The notes beneath the pieces were generated by a model, which saw nothing but the letters and a program-made list of their open reading frames with translations, did no database searches and was not told the origin of the DNA. Source: JBDNFP01 sp041689775 (GTDB lineage Bacteria; Bacteroidota; Bacteroidia; Cytophagales; Spirosomataceae). From it: 64,000 nucleotides of DNA. The stretch lies in contig JBDNFP010000193.1 in the NCBI GenBank assembly GCA_041689775.1, positions 1 to 64,000 of the forward strand, written 5' to 3'. The position numbers and the translations under genes are program-made. This document shows positions 7,587 through 15,832 of this stretch, one piece after another; the stretch's first letter is position 1, and every line of letters begins with the position of its first letter.

Positions 7587-9025
7587 CGTAGTAGGAAGGT
7601 TTGTCCGTGGGTTTGGGTCAAATCTTTTTTTTGCAGAAGTTTACTTAGTACTAAGTAGAGTACTCCGCAGAAAAGCCAGGCTGGTAAAGTTAGGAATGAC
7701 AAGAATACACCCTGATAGATGGATATCGAATAGAATATCGCCATGCTGGCCAACCAGGCCAGCAACACCGATACATTGAAATTACTGTGTACCTTTTCGG
7801 CGTAATTCTGTATAATTCCCACCCGGTTGGCTAGGTAGTGATCAAACACGATAATAGCCCCGATGGGCGCCAGAATAAACCCGTAAACCGCCACGAAATC
7901 AAGCAGTTTCATGGCAAACGCCGGGAATAACCCGGCAGTGGTAGCAATGGCACCCGCTATCAGGGTTACTTTTACGGTAGAGTACTTCGGCGCAATGGCC
8001 TGAAAAGCCAGTCCGGCGCGGTAGATTGTGGGGTTAGCGGTAGTCCAGCCCGCTACGACTACACAAATGAGGCCCGCAATACCCACTACATCATAAGCCA
8101 ATGGACCCGGAGCTACCGTAGGCGCTACGCCGGAAGCTAATAAAGCCTGTGCTTCTCCCGTACGAATGTAAAGTGCATACATCAGGCAGGCGCAAATCCA
8201 GGCCATGTAATGACCTACGTACATTCCGGCCGCAGTAGTCCAACCCGCTCGTGGGTGACGTGCATAGCGAAAAACCGATAAATCGGACATACCTATGTGC
8301 ATGGCTGCGTTACAAAACCACGACCACATCAATACGTGCCAGAAGGTGTATTTTATCTGACCGGGAAAAGGCTCTCCGCCCTCCCCAAAAATATTCCAGA
8401 AATCACTAAAAGAAGTTACGCCCAAACCCTTAAGGGCTACTACCCCACAAGCCAAGAATACCAGTACCATCCAAGGAGAAGCTATATTGGCAAACCGTGA
8501 AACGGTGTCGTAGCCACGAGCGGCAACGATGGAAATAACAGCGCCGATTGCCACCACTACCAATACCCAGGTAATACCACTTGGCATCGTATCGGTAAGT
8601 TTTGGCATCGCCATGTCAAAGGGTACGCCTACGGCGGTTGCCGAAACGGTAATCATGGCTCCGGCCAGGAAACAAAAGAGAATTCCATTGGCCAAATTAT
8701 ACGCCGTTACGAGATTTCGACCGCATATTTTTTCAAGTTGATAGTAGAGTGTAAGTCGTACATCAGTACCGATCGCGGCCGTAAGGTAGCGCCAGCTTAG
8801 TACCGCCATCAGATTTCCTAAGAATAACCCAACCAAAAGATCAAACGCACTTACCCCAGCCGTCAGGAATAAGGGTCCAATCACAAATTCAGTACCGGCG
8901 GCATGCTCACCAGCATACATACCCAAAAAACTCTTCCATCCCTTCTGATGGCTGGCGGGAACGGGTTCACGCTCAAACTCCTGTACTTCGCCAGTTAGTG
9001 GTACTTCGATTGCGTCGGTATTCAT
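7583..9025 (-). CDS. NCS1-like (purine-cytosine permease-type) transporter
   Basis: A 480-aa polytopic inner membrane protein with about twelve hydrophobic segments and the layout of the nucleobase:cation symporter-1 family (cytosine/purine permease-like). Early motifs such as EHAAGTEFVIGPLFL and later AGWTTANPTIYRAG fit that superfamily. It lies at the downstream end of the minus-strand lut/rha cluster, about 130 bp from lutC. Context therefore suggests import of a compound used by the cluster (L-rhamnose, lactate or a related substrate) rather than a nucleobase, but the sequence alone cannot say. It is followed by the overlapping 55-aa membrane protein. Confidence 0.8.
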   Translation of the reverse strand: MNTDAIEVPLTGEVQEFEREPVPASHQKGWKSFLGMYAGEHAAGTEFVIGPLFLTAGVSAFDLLVGLFLGNLMAVLSWRYLTAAIGTDVRLTLYYQLEKICGRNLVTAYNLANGILFCFLAGAMITVSATAVGVPFDMAMPKLTDTMPSGITWVLVVVAIGAVISIVAARGYDTVSRFANIASPWMVLVFLACGVVALKGLGVTSFSDFWNIFGEGGEPFPGQIKYTFWHVLMWSWFCNAAMHIGMSDLSVFRYARHPRAGWTTAAGMYVGHYMAWICACLMYALYIRTGEAQALLASGVAPTVAPGPLAYDVVGIAGLICVVVAGWTTANPTIYRAGLAFQAIAPKYSTVKVTLIAGAIATTAGLFPAFAMKLLDFVAVYGFILAPIGAIIVFDHYLANRVGIIQNYAEKVHSNFNVSVLLAWLASMAIFYSISIYQGVFLSFLTLPAWLFCGVLYLVLSKLLQKKDLTQTHGQTFLLR

Positions 9026-9130
9026 TTTTCAGTAGAGGGTTAAAAGGAGGAAGGTTTTGGGTAAAGATCAAGGGGTCAGGGGTAAGCAAACCTGTGTTAA
9101 TTCTTGCTACAAAAGCACAAAACTTTTATT

Positions 9131-9158
9131 CAATCTATCATTCCAACATTTACTCATT
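9131..9158. repeat. Degenerate GAATG-type intergenic repeat, copy 1
   Basis: Contains TCATTCCAACATTTACTCATT, nearly identical to the copy at 12041-12070. Both lie at the 3' end of a minus-strand gene; this one overlaps the lutC stop codon. A weaker inverted copy is near 11925-11945. Confidence 0.5.
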
Positions 9159-9744
9159 CCGACATTAAAAGAAACACCGTCATCGTCCGGGAGCCGTGGG
9201 CGCCTAACACGAGCGATTGCTCAATATCGGCGGTTTTGGACGGTCCGGCCAGAAACATACCGAAGGGGTAGTCGGTCTGCCCGATGCGCTCGTATGCGTG
9301 GTGCATAGTGGGTACCAGTTCGGAGTGGTTCAGGACCACGGCCAGATTTTGGGTAATAAACGGCGCGGCCCTTTGGCCCATATACTCCTGGGTTACCCAT
9401 AAAGCCCCGTTTTCAGCTACCCCAAAATCGGCTCTCATGACGAATAAATCAACATTTTCCAGCGTATGCGGGTCATCCGATAACCAGTTTATTTCGGCCA
9501 CCGGGGCGAGTTCTTCAAGCGTGGATATCACGCGCTCCGTCTGGGCGAATTCAGTTGTTATGTAGGCTTTCACCTCTTCCAGCGTGCTAATTTCAACTAC
9601 CCGTCCGCCAATTCCTTCGAGGGTAGCGATAAACTTCTCCCTCGGATCGTAATCCACAACAGCAAGGGTAGATATATCCGGCAACGGCTGATGCTCGGGT
9701 TGATTCTGGGCTATTGCCTGTAAAATTCTAGCTCGACTCTCCAT
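9154..9744 (-). CDS. lutC: LutC/YkgG-like LUD-domain protein
   Basis: A 196-aa protein of the LUD family, third subunit of the LutABC iron-sulfur L-lactate oxidation system of Bacillus (YkgEFG in E. coli). The LUD fold covers about residues 20-195, with conserved patches such as VDLFVMRADFGVAENGALW and PSKTADIEQSLVLGAHGSR. Its first codons overlap the last 17 bases of lutB, so translation is likely coupled. No Fe-S cysteines are expected in this subunit and none are arranged that way. The complex would oxidise L-lactate to pyruvate in the cytoplasm. Confidence 0.9.
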   Translation of the reverse strand: MESRARILQAIAQNQPEHQPLPDISTLAVVDYDPREKFIATLEGIGGRVVEISTLEEVKAYITTEFAQTERVISTLEELAPVAEINWLSDDPHTLENVDLFVMRADFGVAENGALWVTQEYMGQRAAPFITQNLAVVLNHSELVPTMHHAYERIGQTDYPFGMFLAGPSKTADIEQSLVLGAHGSRTMTVFLLMSE

Positions 9745-11098
9745 TTCTGTTTTTTGAATACCATTCTCTGAAACTTTCCTCCGGTGGAGCGGGCATTTCG
9801 CGCTGCTTATACCAGGGATTCAGGCCATTACTTACCATGAAAGGCGCTACATTCATCACCATTCGCCCCACTTTTCCCGCAAAACCAAATACTCCCGGGT
9901 GCGACAACGTAAAGGTCATGGCGCGCATCGCAACGGTTTTTGCAAAAGGTACATGGCCTCCTTGCACAAGTACCTGCCGCCATTTATACAGTTGATCGTG
10001 TATGTCGATTTTTACCGGACAAACATTTGTGCAGGAGCCACAAAGGGTTGACGCAAAGGGCAAATCTGCGTTCTTGGTCATGTCCAGATTTGGGGCCAGA
10101 ATAGACCCGATCGGCCCCGCTACGGCGCTATGGTAGCTGTGCCCACCACTCCGCCGGTACACGGGACAGGTGTTCATACACGCGCCGCACCGGATACATT
10201 TCAGGGAACTCCTGAATTCGGGACGTCCCAACTGCCGTGACCGACCGTTGTCCACAATCACAATGTGCATTTGCTGACCGGGCCGTGGGCTTTTAAAATG
10301 GCTCGAATAGGTCGTAATGGGTTGTCCCGTGGCGGAACGAGCCAGCAAACGCAGAAATACTCCGAGGTGCTTCCGTTCCGGAATAATTTTTTCAAAACCC
10401 ATACTCGCAATATGGATATCGGCCAGGTGCGCGCCCATATCAGCGTTACCCTCGTTGGTGCAGACCACAAACTCGCCCGTTTCGGCAATGGCAAAGTTCA
10501 CCCCGGTTAGAGCCGCCTTCCGGGTCACAAACTTCTCACGTAAGTGCTGTCGCGCTGCTTCGGTCAAGTATTGCGGGTCTTTGTTTCCTTTCTCCGTTCC
10601 CAAATATTTATGGAAAGTTTCACCTACGTCTTCTTTTTTTAAATGGATGGCCGGTAGTACAATATGACTGGGCATTTCGTGCCGAAGTTGAACGATCCGC
10701 TCGCCCAAATCAGTGTCCACTACGTCAATTCCGTTTTTTTCCAGGTAGTCATTTAGATGACATTCCTCGGTCAGCATGGACTTACTCTTGATCATGGCGG
10801 TTATACCCGCATCCTTCATGATTCCTAGTACTATTTGGTTGTGCTCCTCTGCATCAGCGGCCCAATGTATCTTAAAACCGTTCTGAGTAGCTTTGGCCTC
10901 AAAGGCTACCAGATAGTCGTGCATATTGGATAGTACATTATTTTTTATGCTGGAAGCCGCCTCCCGTAGTGCCTCCCATTCAGGAATCTGAAAGGCTGCC
11001 TTATCGCGTTTCTGGCGTACCCACCAAAGTGTTTCGTCGTGCCAAGTAGTACGGTCAGCGTCTTTAATAAATTCTTCGGCTAATTCTGAGTGGTTCAT
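9728..11098 (-). CDS. lutB: LutB/YkgF-like iron-sulfur LUD protein
   Basis: A 456-aa subunit of the LutABC L-lactate oxidation complex. An N-terminal LUD domain (about 60-290) is followed by a ferredoxin-like segment with two cysteine clusters. The first is C301xxC304xxC307xxxC311P and the second C353xxC356xxxC360P, enough for two [4Fe-4S] clusters. The C-terminal region (about 380-456) is the usual LutB tail. The gene sits between lutA (83-bp gap) and lutC (17-bp overlap). In this cluster the lactate is probably that made from L-lactaldehyde by the RhaEW-type enzyme. Confidence 0.93.
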   Translation of the reverse strand: MNHSELAEEFIKDADRTTWHDETLWWVRQKRDKAAFQIPEWEALREAASSIKNNVLSNMHDYLVAFEAKATQNGFKIHWAADAEEHNQIVLGIMKDAGITAMIKSKSMLTEECHLNDYLEKNGIDVVDTDLGERIVQLRHEMPSHIVLPAIHLKKEDVGETFHKYLGTEKGNKDPQYLTEAARQHLREKFVTRKAALTGVNFAIAETGEFVVCTNEGNADMGAHLADIHIASMGFEKIIPERKHLGVFLRLLARSATGQPITTYSSHFKSPRPGQQMHIVIVDNGRSRQLGRPEFRSSLKCIRCGACMNTCPVYRRSGGHSYHSAVAGPIGSILAPNLDMTKNADLPFASTLCGSCTNVCPVKIDIHDQLYKWRQVLVQGGHVPFAKTVAMRAMTFTLSHPGVFGFAGKVGRMVMNVAPFMVSNGLNPWYKQREMPAPPEESFREWYSKNRNGESS

Positions 11099-11180
11099 TG
11101 ATATTATATCATTTACGCCATGACGGCTAGCGATTGGATCCTACTTTCTACACGCACTCCCATGCCTGACTTTCGATAGT

Positions 11181-11921
11181 TTATACCTGGGACTGCAACT
11201 CTTCTACCTCAACTCCGTTCAATATTTCCGCCAGATGCATCACTCGGATAGGTAACTTCTGGCGGCGAATGATACCTTCCAAGTGCATCAAGCACGACAT
11301 ATCGGCGGCCGTAAGTACCTGGGTACCATTTTTAACGTGATCCAGCACCCGATCCTGCCCCATCCGGGCCGAAAGAGCTTCTTCCGCCACGCAGAATGTT
11401 CCCCCAAAGCCACAGCATTCGTCCTTCCGGTCAAGGTTTACCAGCTCAATTCCTTCTACTTGATGGAGGAGTTGTTCTATTTTCGAGAAGGCGGGGGCAT
11501 TCAGTTCGCTCATCTGAGCTATTTTGAGTCCCCGCTGTCCGTGGCAGCTTTGATGTAATCCCACCTTGTAGGGAAACTTTACCTTTATAGTATCTACTTT
11601 TAATATATCCGTCAGGAACTCCGTGAGCTCGTAGCAACGCGTGGTGATTTCGGGTACTCCCAGGTGCTCTTTGATGTGCAACGTGCAACTACCCGAAGGA
11701 CACACGATATAATCAAAACCCTGAAAATTCTCAGCAAACAGATCATTACACCCCTGCGTCATGTGTTCAAAACCCGAGTTAGCCATGGGTTGACCGCAAC
11801 AGGTTTGGTTAGCCGGAAAGTCAACCTCGCAACCGAATTTTTCAAGTAGTTCAAGCGTAGCTATCGCTACCTTAGGATAAAACTGATCAACGTAACATGG
11901 AATGAATAATCCTACTTTCAT
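11181..11921 (-). CDS. lutA: LutA/YkgE-like cysteine-rich Fe-S protein
   Basis: A 246-aa protein with two CCG domains, the heterodisulfide-reductase-type cysteine motif. The first half has PCYVDQF, TCCGQPMAN and PSGSC; the second half has SCHGQRG and ECCGFGG. These cysteines would bind the non-cubane or [4Fe-4S] clusters through which electrons leave the LutABC complex. It is the first of the three lut genes in the direction of transcription, about 150 bp after the isomerase gene. The length is normal for the family. Confidence 0.93.
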   Translation of the reverse strand: MKVGLFIPCYVDQFYPKVAIATLELLEKFGCEVDFPANQTCCGQPMANSGFEHMTQGCNDLFAENFQGFDYIVCPSGSCTLHIKEHLGVPEITTRCYELTEFLTDILKVDTIKVKFPYKVGLHQSCHGQRGLKIAQMSELNAPAFSKIEQLLHQVEGIELVNLDRKDECCGFGGTFCVAEEALSARMGQDRVLDHVKNGTQVLTAADMSCLMHLEGIIRRQKLPIRVMHLAEILNGVEVEELQSQV

Positions 11922-12040
11922 GGCAATTTTAAATGAGTGATTGAATGTTTCAAGTTTATGAGTTAAAAATGGACTTGTGACTTTGCTCTTTAACGATTTA
12001 CTCCTTCATTCAATTTTTTAACCCCAGAGCAAAACATTCT

Positions 12041-12070
12041 ATCAATCAGTCATTCCAACATTCACTCATT
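12041..12070. repeat. Degenerate GAATG-type intergenic repeat, copy 2
   Basis: Directly after the isomerase stop codon. It shares TCATTCCAACATT and ACTCATT with copy 1 at 9131-9158. Confidence 0.5.
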
Positions 12071-12073
12071 AAT

Positions 12074-13357
12074 TTACAGTCCCGTAGCGATGGTTTTTAG
12101 CCCTCTTTCTTTGATTAATTGTTCGCGAACCTGTACATTTCGATACGCAGCAATTGGGCTCAAAGCAGCGTTGCGACGTAGACGAGCCTCCCGAATCAAC
12201 GGGCGCACGTCGGTGCGGTAGGCATCCTGCAATAGCTCCTGCCCCATCACGACATCATTGTGGGCCTGAGCTTCGCCAAGCGTTGGCGTATCTACCAGTA
12301 ATGCCTGGGCATAGGCTAGTTGTATGGCTTCCAATGACTGAATCAGATCTTCCAGCGGGTCTTTAATGTTATGACTGGCGTCGATCATCCAGGCAAGGGG
12401 TGGGTTTTGGGCTTCGTTATGACTCATACCGTACACCAACTCATTAAAGATTAAGAACAACTGGTAGGGTTTTATACTACCCACCGTCAGGTCGTCGTCG
12501 CCGTATTTACTATCGTTGAAGTGGAACCCACCGAGTTTTCCCTTCATCATTAAGGTAGCAACGATTTGTTCAATATTCGTGTTTGGCAGGTGATGACCCA
12601 AATCCACGAGACAAAAGGCTTTTTCACCACAGCCTTCGGCTAATAGCAACGAAGTACCCCAATCTTGAATAACGGTAGAATAGAAGTTGGGCTCGTAGGG
12701 CTTGTACTCAATAAACATCCGCCAATCGTCGGGCAATTCTCCATAGATATCTTGGAGGGAGCATTGGGTATTTTGTAAAGCTTTCCGGAAGTTGTTCTGT
12801 CCCGGAAAGCTGGCACCGTCGGCCAGCCAAACCGTCAACGATTTTGAGCCTAATTCTTTACCGTAGCGAATAACCTCCACGTTGTGGGCCACCGCTTGTT
12901 CACGAACCACCTGCTGCCGGTCGGCCAGGGAGCCGTACTTGTAGGATTGCTCCTGCACGACCTGATCCTGAAAAGTATTAGAATTCACCGCATCAAACAC
13001 GATGCCGTGGCTATCGGCTAATGCTTTGATAGCCGCAGCGTCGCCGGGAATATCCCAGGGAATATGGAGCGACACCGCCCCGGCAGTTTGGGTTAGGGCA
13101 TGGATCAGTCCGATGTCCTCAATCTTTTGTTCCAGGGTAGTAGGTTCACCACCAATCGAGAACCGTCCGAAGCGGGTACCACCTGAGCCTAAGGCCCAAC
13201 TAGGGATGGCTACCTGAAAATCGGCTAACTTATCTACAATAGCATCAGCATCAATACCCTTTTTATCCAACGAGAGTTTCATAAAACTGAACGCCTCGGT
13301 ATGATCAGCCAGCTCTTTTTTATTAAAATTCTGTATTTGATCCTGTGTAATTTTCAT
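12074..13357 (-). CDS. rhaI: L-rhamnose isomerase, RhaI type (sugar isomerase)
   Basis: A 427-aa TIM-barrel sugar isomerase of the Pseudomonas stutzeri/Bacteroidota L-rhamnose isomerase type, distinct from the E. coli RhaA sequence family. Segments with the expected metal-binding acidic and His residues are visible: FIEYKPYEPNFY, CLVDLGHHLPNTN and GGFHFNDSKYGDDD. It would convert L-rhamnose to L-rhamnulose. Placement directly downstream of an RhaEW-type aldolase/dehydrogenase supports rhamnose over other 6-deoxy sugars. No kinase gene lies between this gene and lutA, where a FGGY kinase might be expected. Confidence 0.85.
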   Translation of the reverse strand: MKITQDQIQNFNKKELADHTEAFSFMKLSLDKKGIDADAIVDKLADFQVAIPSWALGSGGTRFGRFSIGGEPTTLEQKIEDIGLIHALTQTAGAVSLHIPWDIPGDAAAIKALADSHGIVFDAVNSNTFQDQVVQEQSYKYGSLADRQQVVREQAVAHNVEVIRYGKELGSKSLTVWLADGASFPGQNNFRKALQNTQCSLQDIYGELPDDWRMFIEYKPYEPNFYSTVIQDWGTSLLLAEGCGEKAFCLVDLGHHLPNTNIEQIVATLMMKGKLGGFHFNDSKYGDDDLTVGSIKPYQLFLIFNELVYGMSHNEAQNPPLAWMIDASHNIKDPLEDLIQSLEAIQLAYAQALLVDTPTLGEAQAHNDVVMGQELLQDAYRTDVRPLIREARLRRNAALSPIAAYRNVQVREQLIKERGLKTIATGL

Positions 13358-13375
13358 GATTTTTGTGAGGGTAAC

Positions 13376-13408
13376 ATACCTGACAGGTTTTAAAAACCTG
13401 TCAGGTAT
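13376..13408. repeat. Perfect 33-bp palindrome, repeat family A
   Basis: Two 16-bp arms (ATACCTGACAGGTTTT and its complement) flank one base. It lies between the RhaEW and RhaI genes and could act as an attenuator or RNA-stabilising hairpin. A diverged relative lies at 52330-52365, so this is probably a dispersed palindromic element. Confidence 0.75.
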
Positions 13409-13456
13409 CTTTCAACTTTAAACCGCAGGGGCGGACCCCTCATCTACTCCTTCACC

Positions 13457-15559
13457 CTAACGTACAAAAGCATTGGCCATACCGCCGTCAACGTTTATAA
13501 TATTTCCGGTACTCTTATCCAGAATCGCTACCAGGGCAAACACTCCGTTGGCAATATCTTCGGGGTAAATAATCTCATTCATCAGGTTACGTTTGGCATA
13601 AAAAGCCGGGAGTTCTTCTACCGTGATGCCGTACGCTTTGGCGCGCCCTTCTGCCCAGGCACCTTCCCAGATTTTACTACCCACAATCACTCCGTCAGGA
13701 TTAACCGTGTTCACCCGAATTTTCTCCGGACCTAGCTCGGCGGCTAACAAGCGAGCCATGTGCTGCTGAGCCGCTTTGGCGGTCCCGTAAGCAACATTAT
13801 TGGGGCCGGCAACGAGTCCATTTTTAGAGGCAATACTCACGATATCACCCCCAAAACCTTGCTTCCGCATCACCTTTACGCCCGACTGAGCCATGTGGAA
13901 TTGCCCTTTCACGAGTACATCCTGCAAAATATTCCAGTCTTTTTCCGTGGTATCCGCCAAGGGTTTAGAAATTGCTAATCCGGCGCAGTGTACTATAATA
14001 TCTACCCCACCAAATTCCAGACAGGCTTTTTCGAAGGTACCTTCTACCGCCGCTGCGTCGGTGACATCACCGGCCGCGTAGGCTGAAACATCACGCTTGT
14101 AAGTAGCATTTGCTTCTATGAGGCGATCTTCGGCAATATCAGTAAGGACCACATTGGCACCTTCGGCGGCTAGTTTGTCCGCAATAGCTTTACCAATACC
14201 ACCACCACCACCGGTCACGATTGCTACCCGGCGTGACAAAGGCTGCTCCTTCGGCATGCGTTGTAGTTTTGCTTCTTCGAGTAGCCAGTACTCAATATCA
14301 AAGGCCTCCTGACGAGGCAGAGCGGTATATTCAGAAATTGCCTCCGCGCCCCGCATTACATTGATGGCATTGATATAAAACTCCGCCGCCACCCGTGCCG
14401 TTTGTTTATTTTTGGCAAACGTAAACATACCTACCCCGCGGTACAGAATCACGACCGGGTTAGGGTCACGAATAGCCGGACTATTATCGCGTTTGCAAGT
14501 ATTGTAGTAGTCGTGGTACTGCTGACGGTACTCCTCGAAAGAAGAAACCATGCTGTTCTTGATCGTTTCTACATCCGTCAGATCGGCATCGGGAGCGAGC
14601 GAAAGTACCAGTGGTTGTATTTTAGTACGCAGGAAGTGGTCGGGACAGGACGTGCCCAACGGAGCCAGTTTATCCAGATCGTGACTGCCCACAAAATCGA
14701 GTACACGGTCATCATCGGTAAAATGTCCGATCATTCGTTTCTCGCTGGAACAAAGTCCGCGCAGAATAGGCGCCAGCAAAGAAGCTTGCTTCTTACGGTC
14801 GACTTCGGGCAAGGCATCCAGCTTTTTACCCCCAAACACCGGACGATCTTTGTCCAGACGATCTTCGATGAATTGGGAAGCTTGTTCAATTACTTCGAGA
14901 CTATTCATGTAACACTCGTAGGAAGTATCGCCCCAAGTAAATAGCCCGTGGCTACCCAATACAATACCCCGGATACCCGGATTATCGTTCAGGCACTTTT
15001 CCAGTTGTAGCCCCAGGTCAAAGCCGGGACGCTGCCAAGCTACCCATCCCATGGTATCACCCCAGATTTCCTTCGTGATGGCTTCGCTGTCTTTGGCGGC
15101 CGCTATGGCAATGAGCGCGTCAGGATGCAGGTGGTCAATATGCTTAAAAGGAAGCATACCGTGGAGCGGGGTATCGATTGACGGTGCCGCACTATCCAGG
15201 TCATACAATGTATGATAGAATAAGCCAACCATTTCGTCCTCGTGCTCGAGCCCCCGATAAATAGATTTCAGCGAACGTAAACGTTCTGTATATAGCCCGG
15301 CGATCCCCTTTCTGGTCAGGGTGCCAATATCGCCTCCCGAGCCTTTGATCCACATTACTTCGGCATCAGCTCCCGTCAGAACATCTTTTTCGATGGTTTT
15401 ACAACTGGTGTTACCACCTCCGTAATTGGTAATACGAAGATCGGCACCTAAAATATTAGAGCGATATAAAAACAAAGCTAGTTCATCGCCGGCAAGCTCG
15501 GCAGCTTTCGCTTCATCCCACAAGTAACTAACGTGTTGAAAGGTTTGGGTTGGTTCCAT
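13457..15559 (-). CDS. rhaEW: Bifunctional rhamnulose-1-phosphate aldolase / lactaldehyde dehydrogenase (RhaEW type)
   Basis: A 700-aa two-domain enzyme. Residues about 15-400 are a class II aldolase: the phosphate-binding NYGGGNTSCK at 46-55, zinc-type His in HIDHLHPDA (140-148) and H204 in GSHGLFTWG. Residues about 440-700 are a short-chain dehydrogenase: GGGGGIG at 450-456 binds NAD, HCAG is at 524-527, Ser is in VSIAS, and the Y591xxxK595 pair is present. This fusion is known from Chloroflexus and Bacillus (YuxG) as RhaEW. It splits L-rhamnulose-1-phosphate into DHAP and L-lactaldehyde, then oxidises the aldehyde to L-lactate. The adjoining lutABC genes would take lactate to pyruvate. It is the first gene of the minus-strand unit. 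Confidence 0.92.
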   Translation of the reverse strand: MEPTQTFQHVSYLWDEAKAAELAGDELALFLYRSNILGADLRITNYGGGNTSCKTIEKDVLTGADAEVMWIKGSGGDIGTLTRKGIAGLYTERLRSLKSIYRGLEHEDEMVGLFYHTLYDLDSAAPSIDTPLHGMLPFKHIDHLHPDALIAIAAAKDSEAITKEIWGDTMGWVAWQRPGFDLGLQLEKCLNDNPGIRGIVLGSHGLFTWGDTSYECYMNSLEVIEQASQFIEDRLDKDRPVFGGKKLDALPEVDRKKQASLLAPILRGLCSSEKRMIGHFTDDDRVLDFVGSHDLDKLAPLGTSCPDHFLRTKIQPLVLSLAPDADLTDVETIKNSMVSSFEEYRQQYHDYYNTCKRDNSPAIRDPNPVVILYRGVGMFTFAKNKQTARVAAEFYINAINVMRGAEAISEYTALPRQEAFDIEYWLLEEAKLQRMPKEQPLSRRVAIVTGGGGGIGKAIADKLAAEGANVVLTDIAEDRLIEANATYKRDVSAYAAGDVTDAAAVEGTFEKACLEFGGVDIIVHCAGLAISKPLADTTEKDWNILQDVLVKGQFHMAQSGVKVMRKQGFGGDIVSIASKNGLVAGPNNVAYGTAKAAQQHMARLLAAELGPEKIRVNTVNPDGVIVGSKIWEGAWAEGRAKAYGITVEELPAFYAKRNLMNEIIYPEDIANGVFALVAILDKSTGNIINVDGGMANAFVR

Positions 15560-15609
15560 CGGTCAAATGATTTTATGTAGAGGAATAGTAATACTCAATT
15601 TGATAGTTA

Positions 15610-15645
15610 ATACACAAATGTATTCGGTAAGAACAGTTCAACTGT
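15610..15645 (-). promoter_or_regulatory. Probable promoter and operator of the rha/lut unit
   Basis: On the minus strand TACATTTG (15615-15622) matches the Bacteroidota -7 box, and a TTG lies at 15639-15641. The TTG falls in the perfect inverted repeat ACAGTT-C-AACTGT (15633-15645). A second inverted repeat, ATACA-N4-TGTAT (15610-15623), covers the -7 box. Sites overlapping both boxes suggest repression, most simply by the neighbouring GntR protein. Confidence 0.5.
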
Positions 15646-15832
15646 CCTGCACTATACCATAGGTGCAACCTTCAAAAGTAACAGAAAGGCAGCTTTCGAA
15701 ATTATTAAATTCTCATTTTCAAGTAATTATACGTAGGCGTATACTACCTGATTCAAAAAAATATTGAAAACAGGATTCAAAAAAGATATTATTTTATCTA
15801 TCAAATAGTGACGATAATTTCTCTCATCTTCC

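Noticed and set aside
14402..14944. A 180-codon plus-strand frame opposite rhaEW
   Set aside because: It lies wholly inside the well-supported aldolase/dehydrogenase gene on the other strand and shows no domain.
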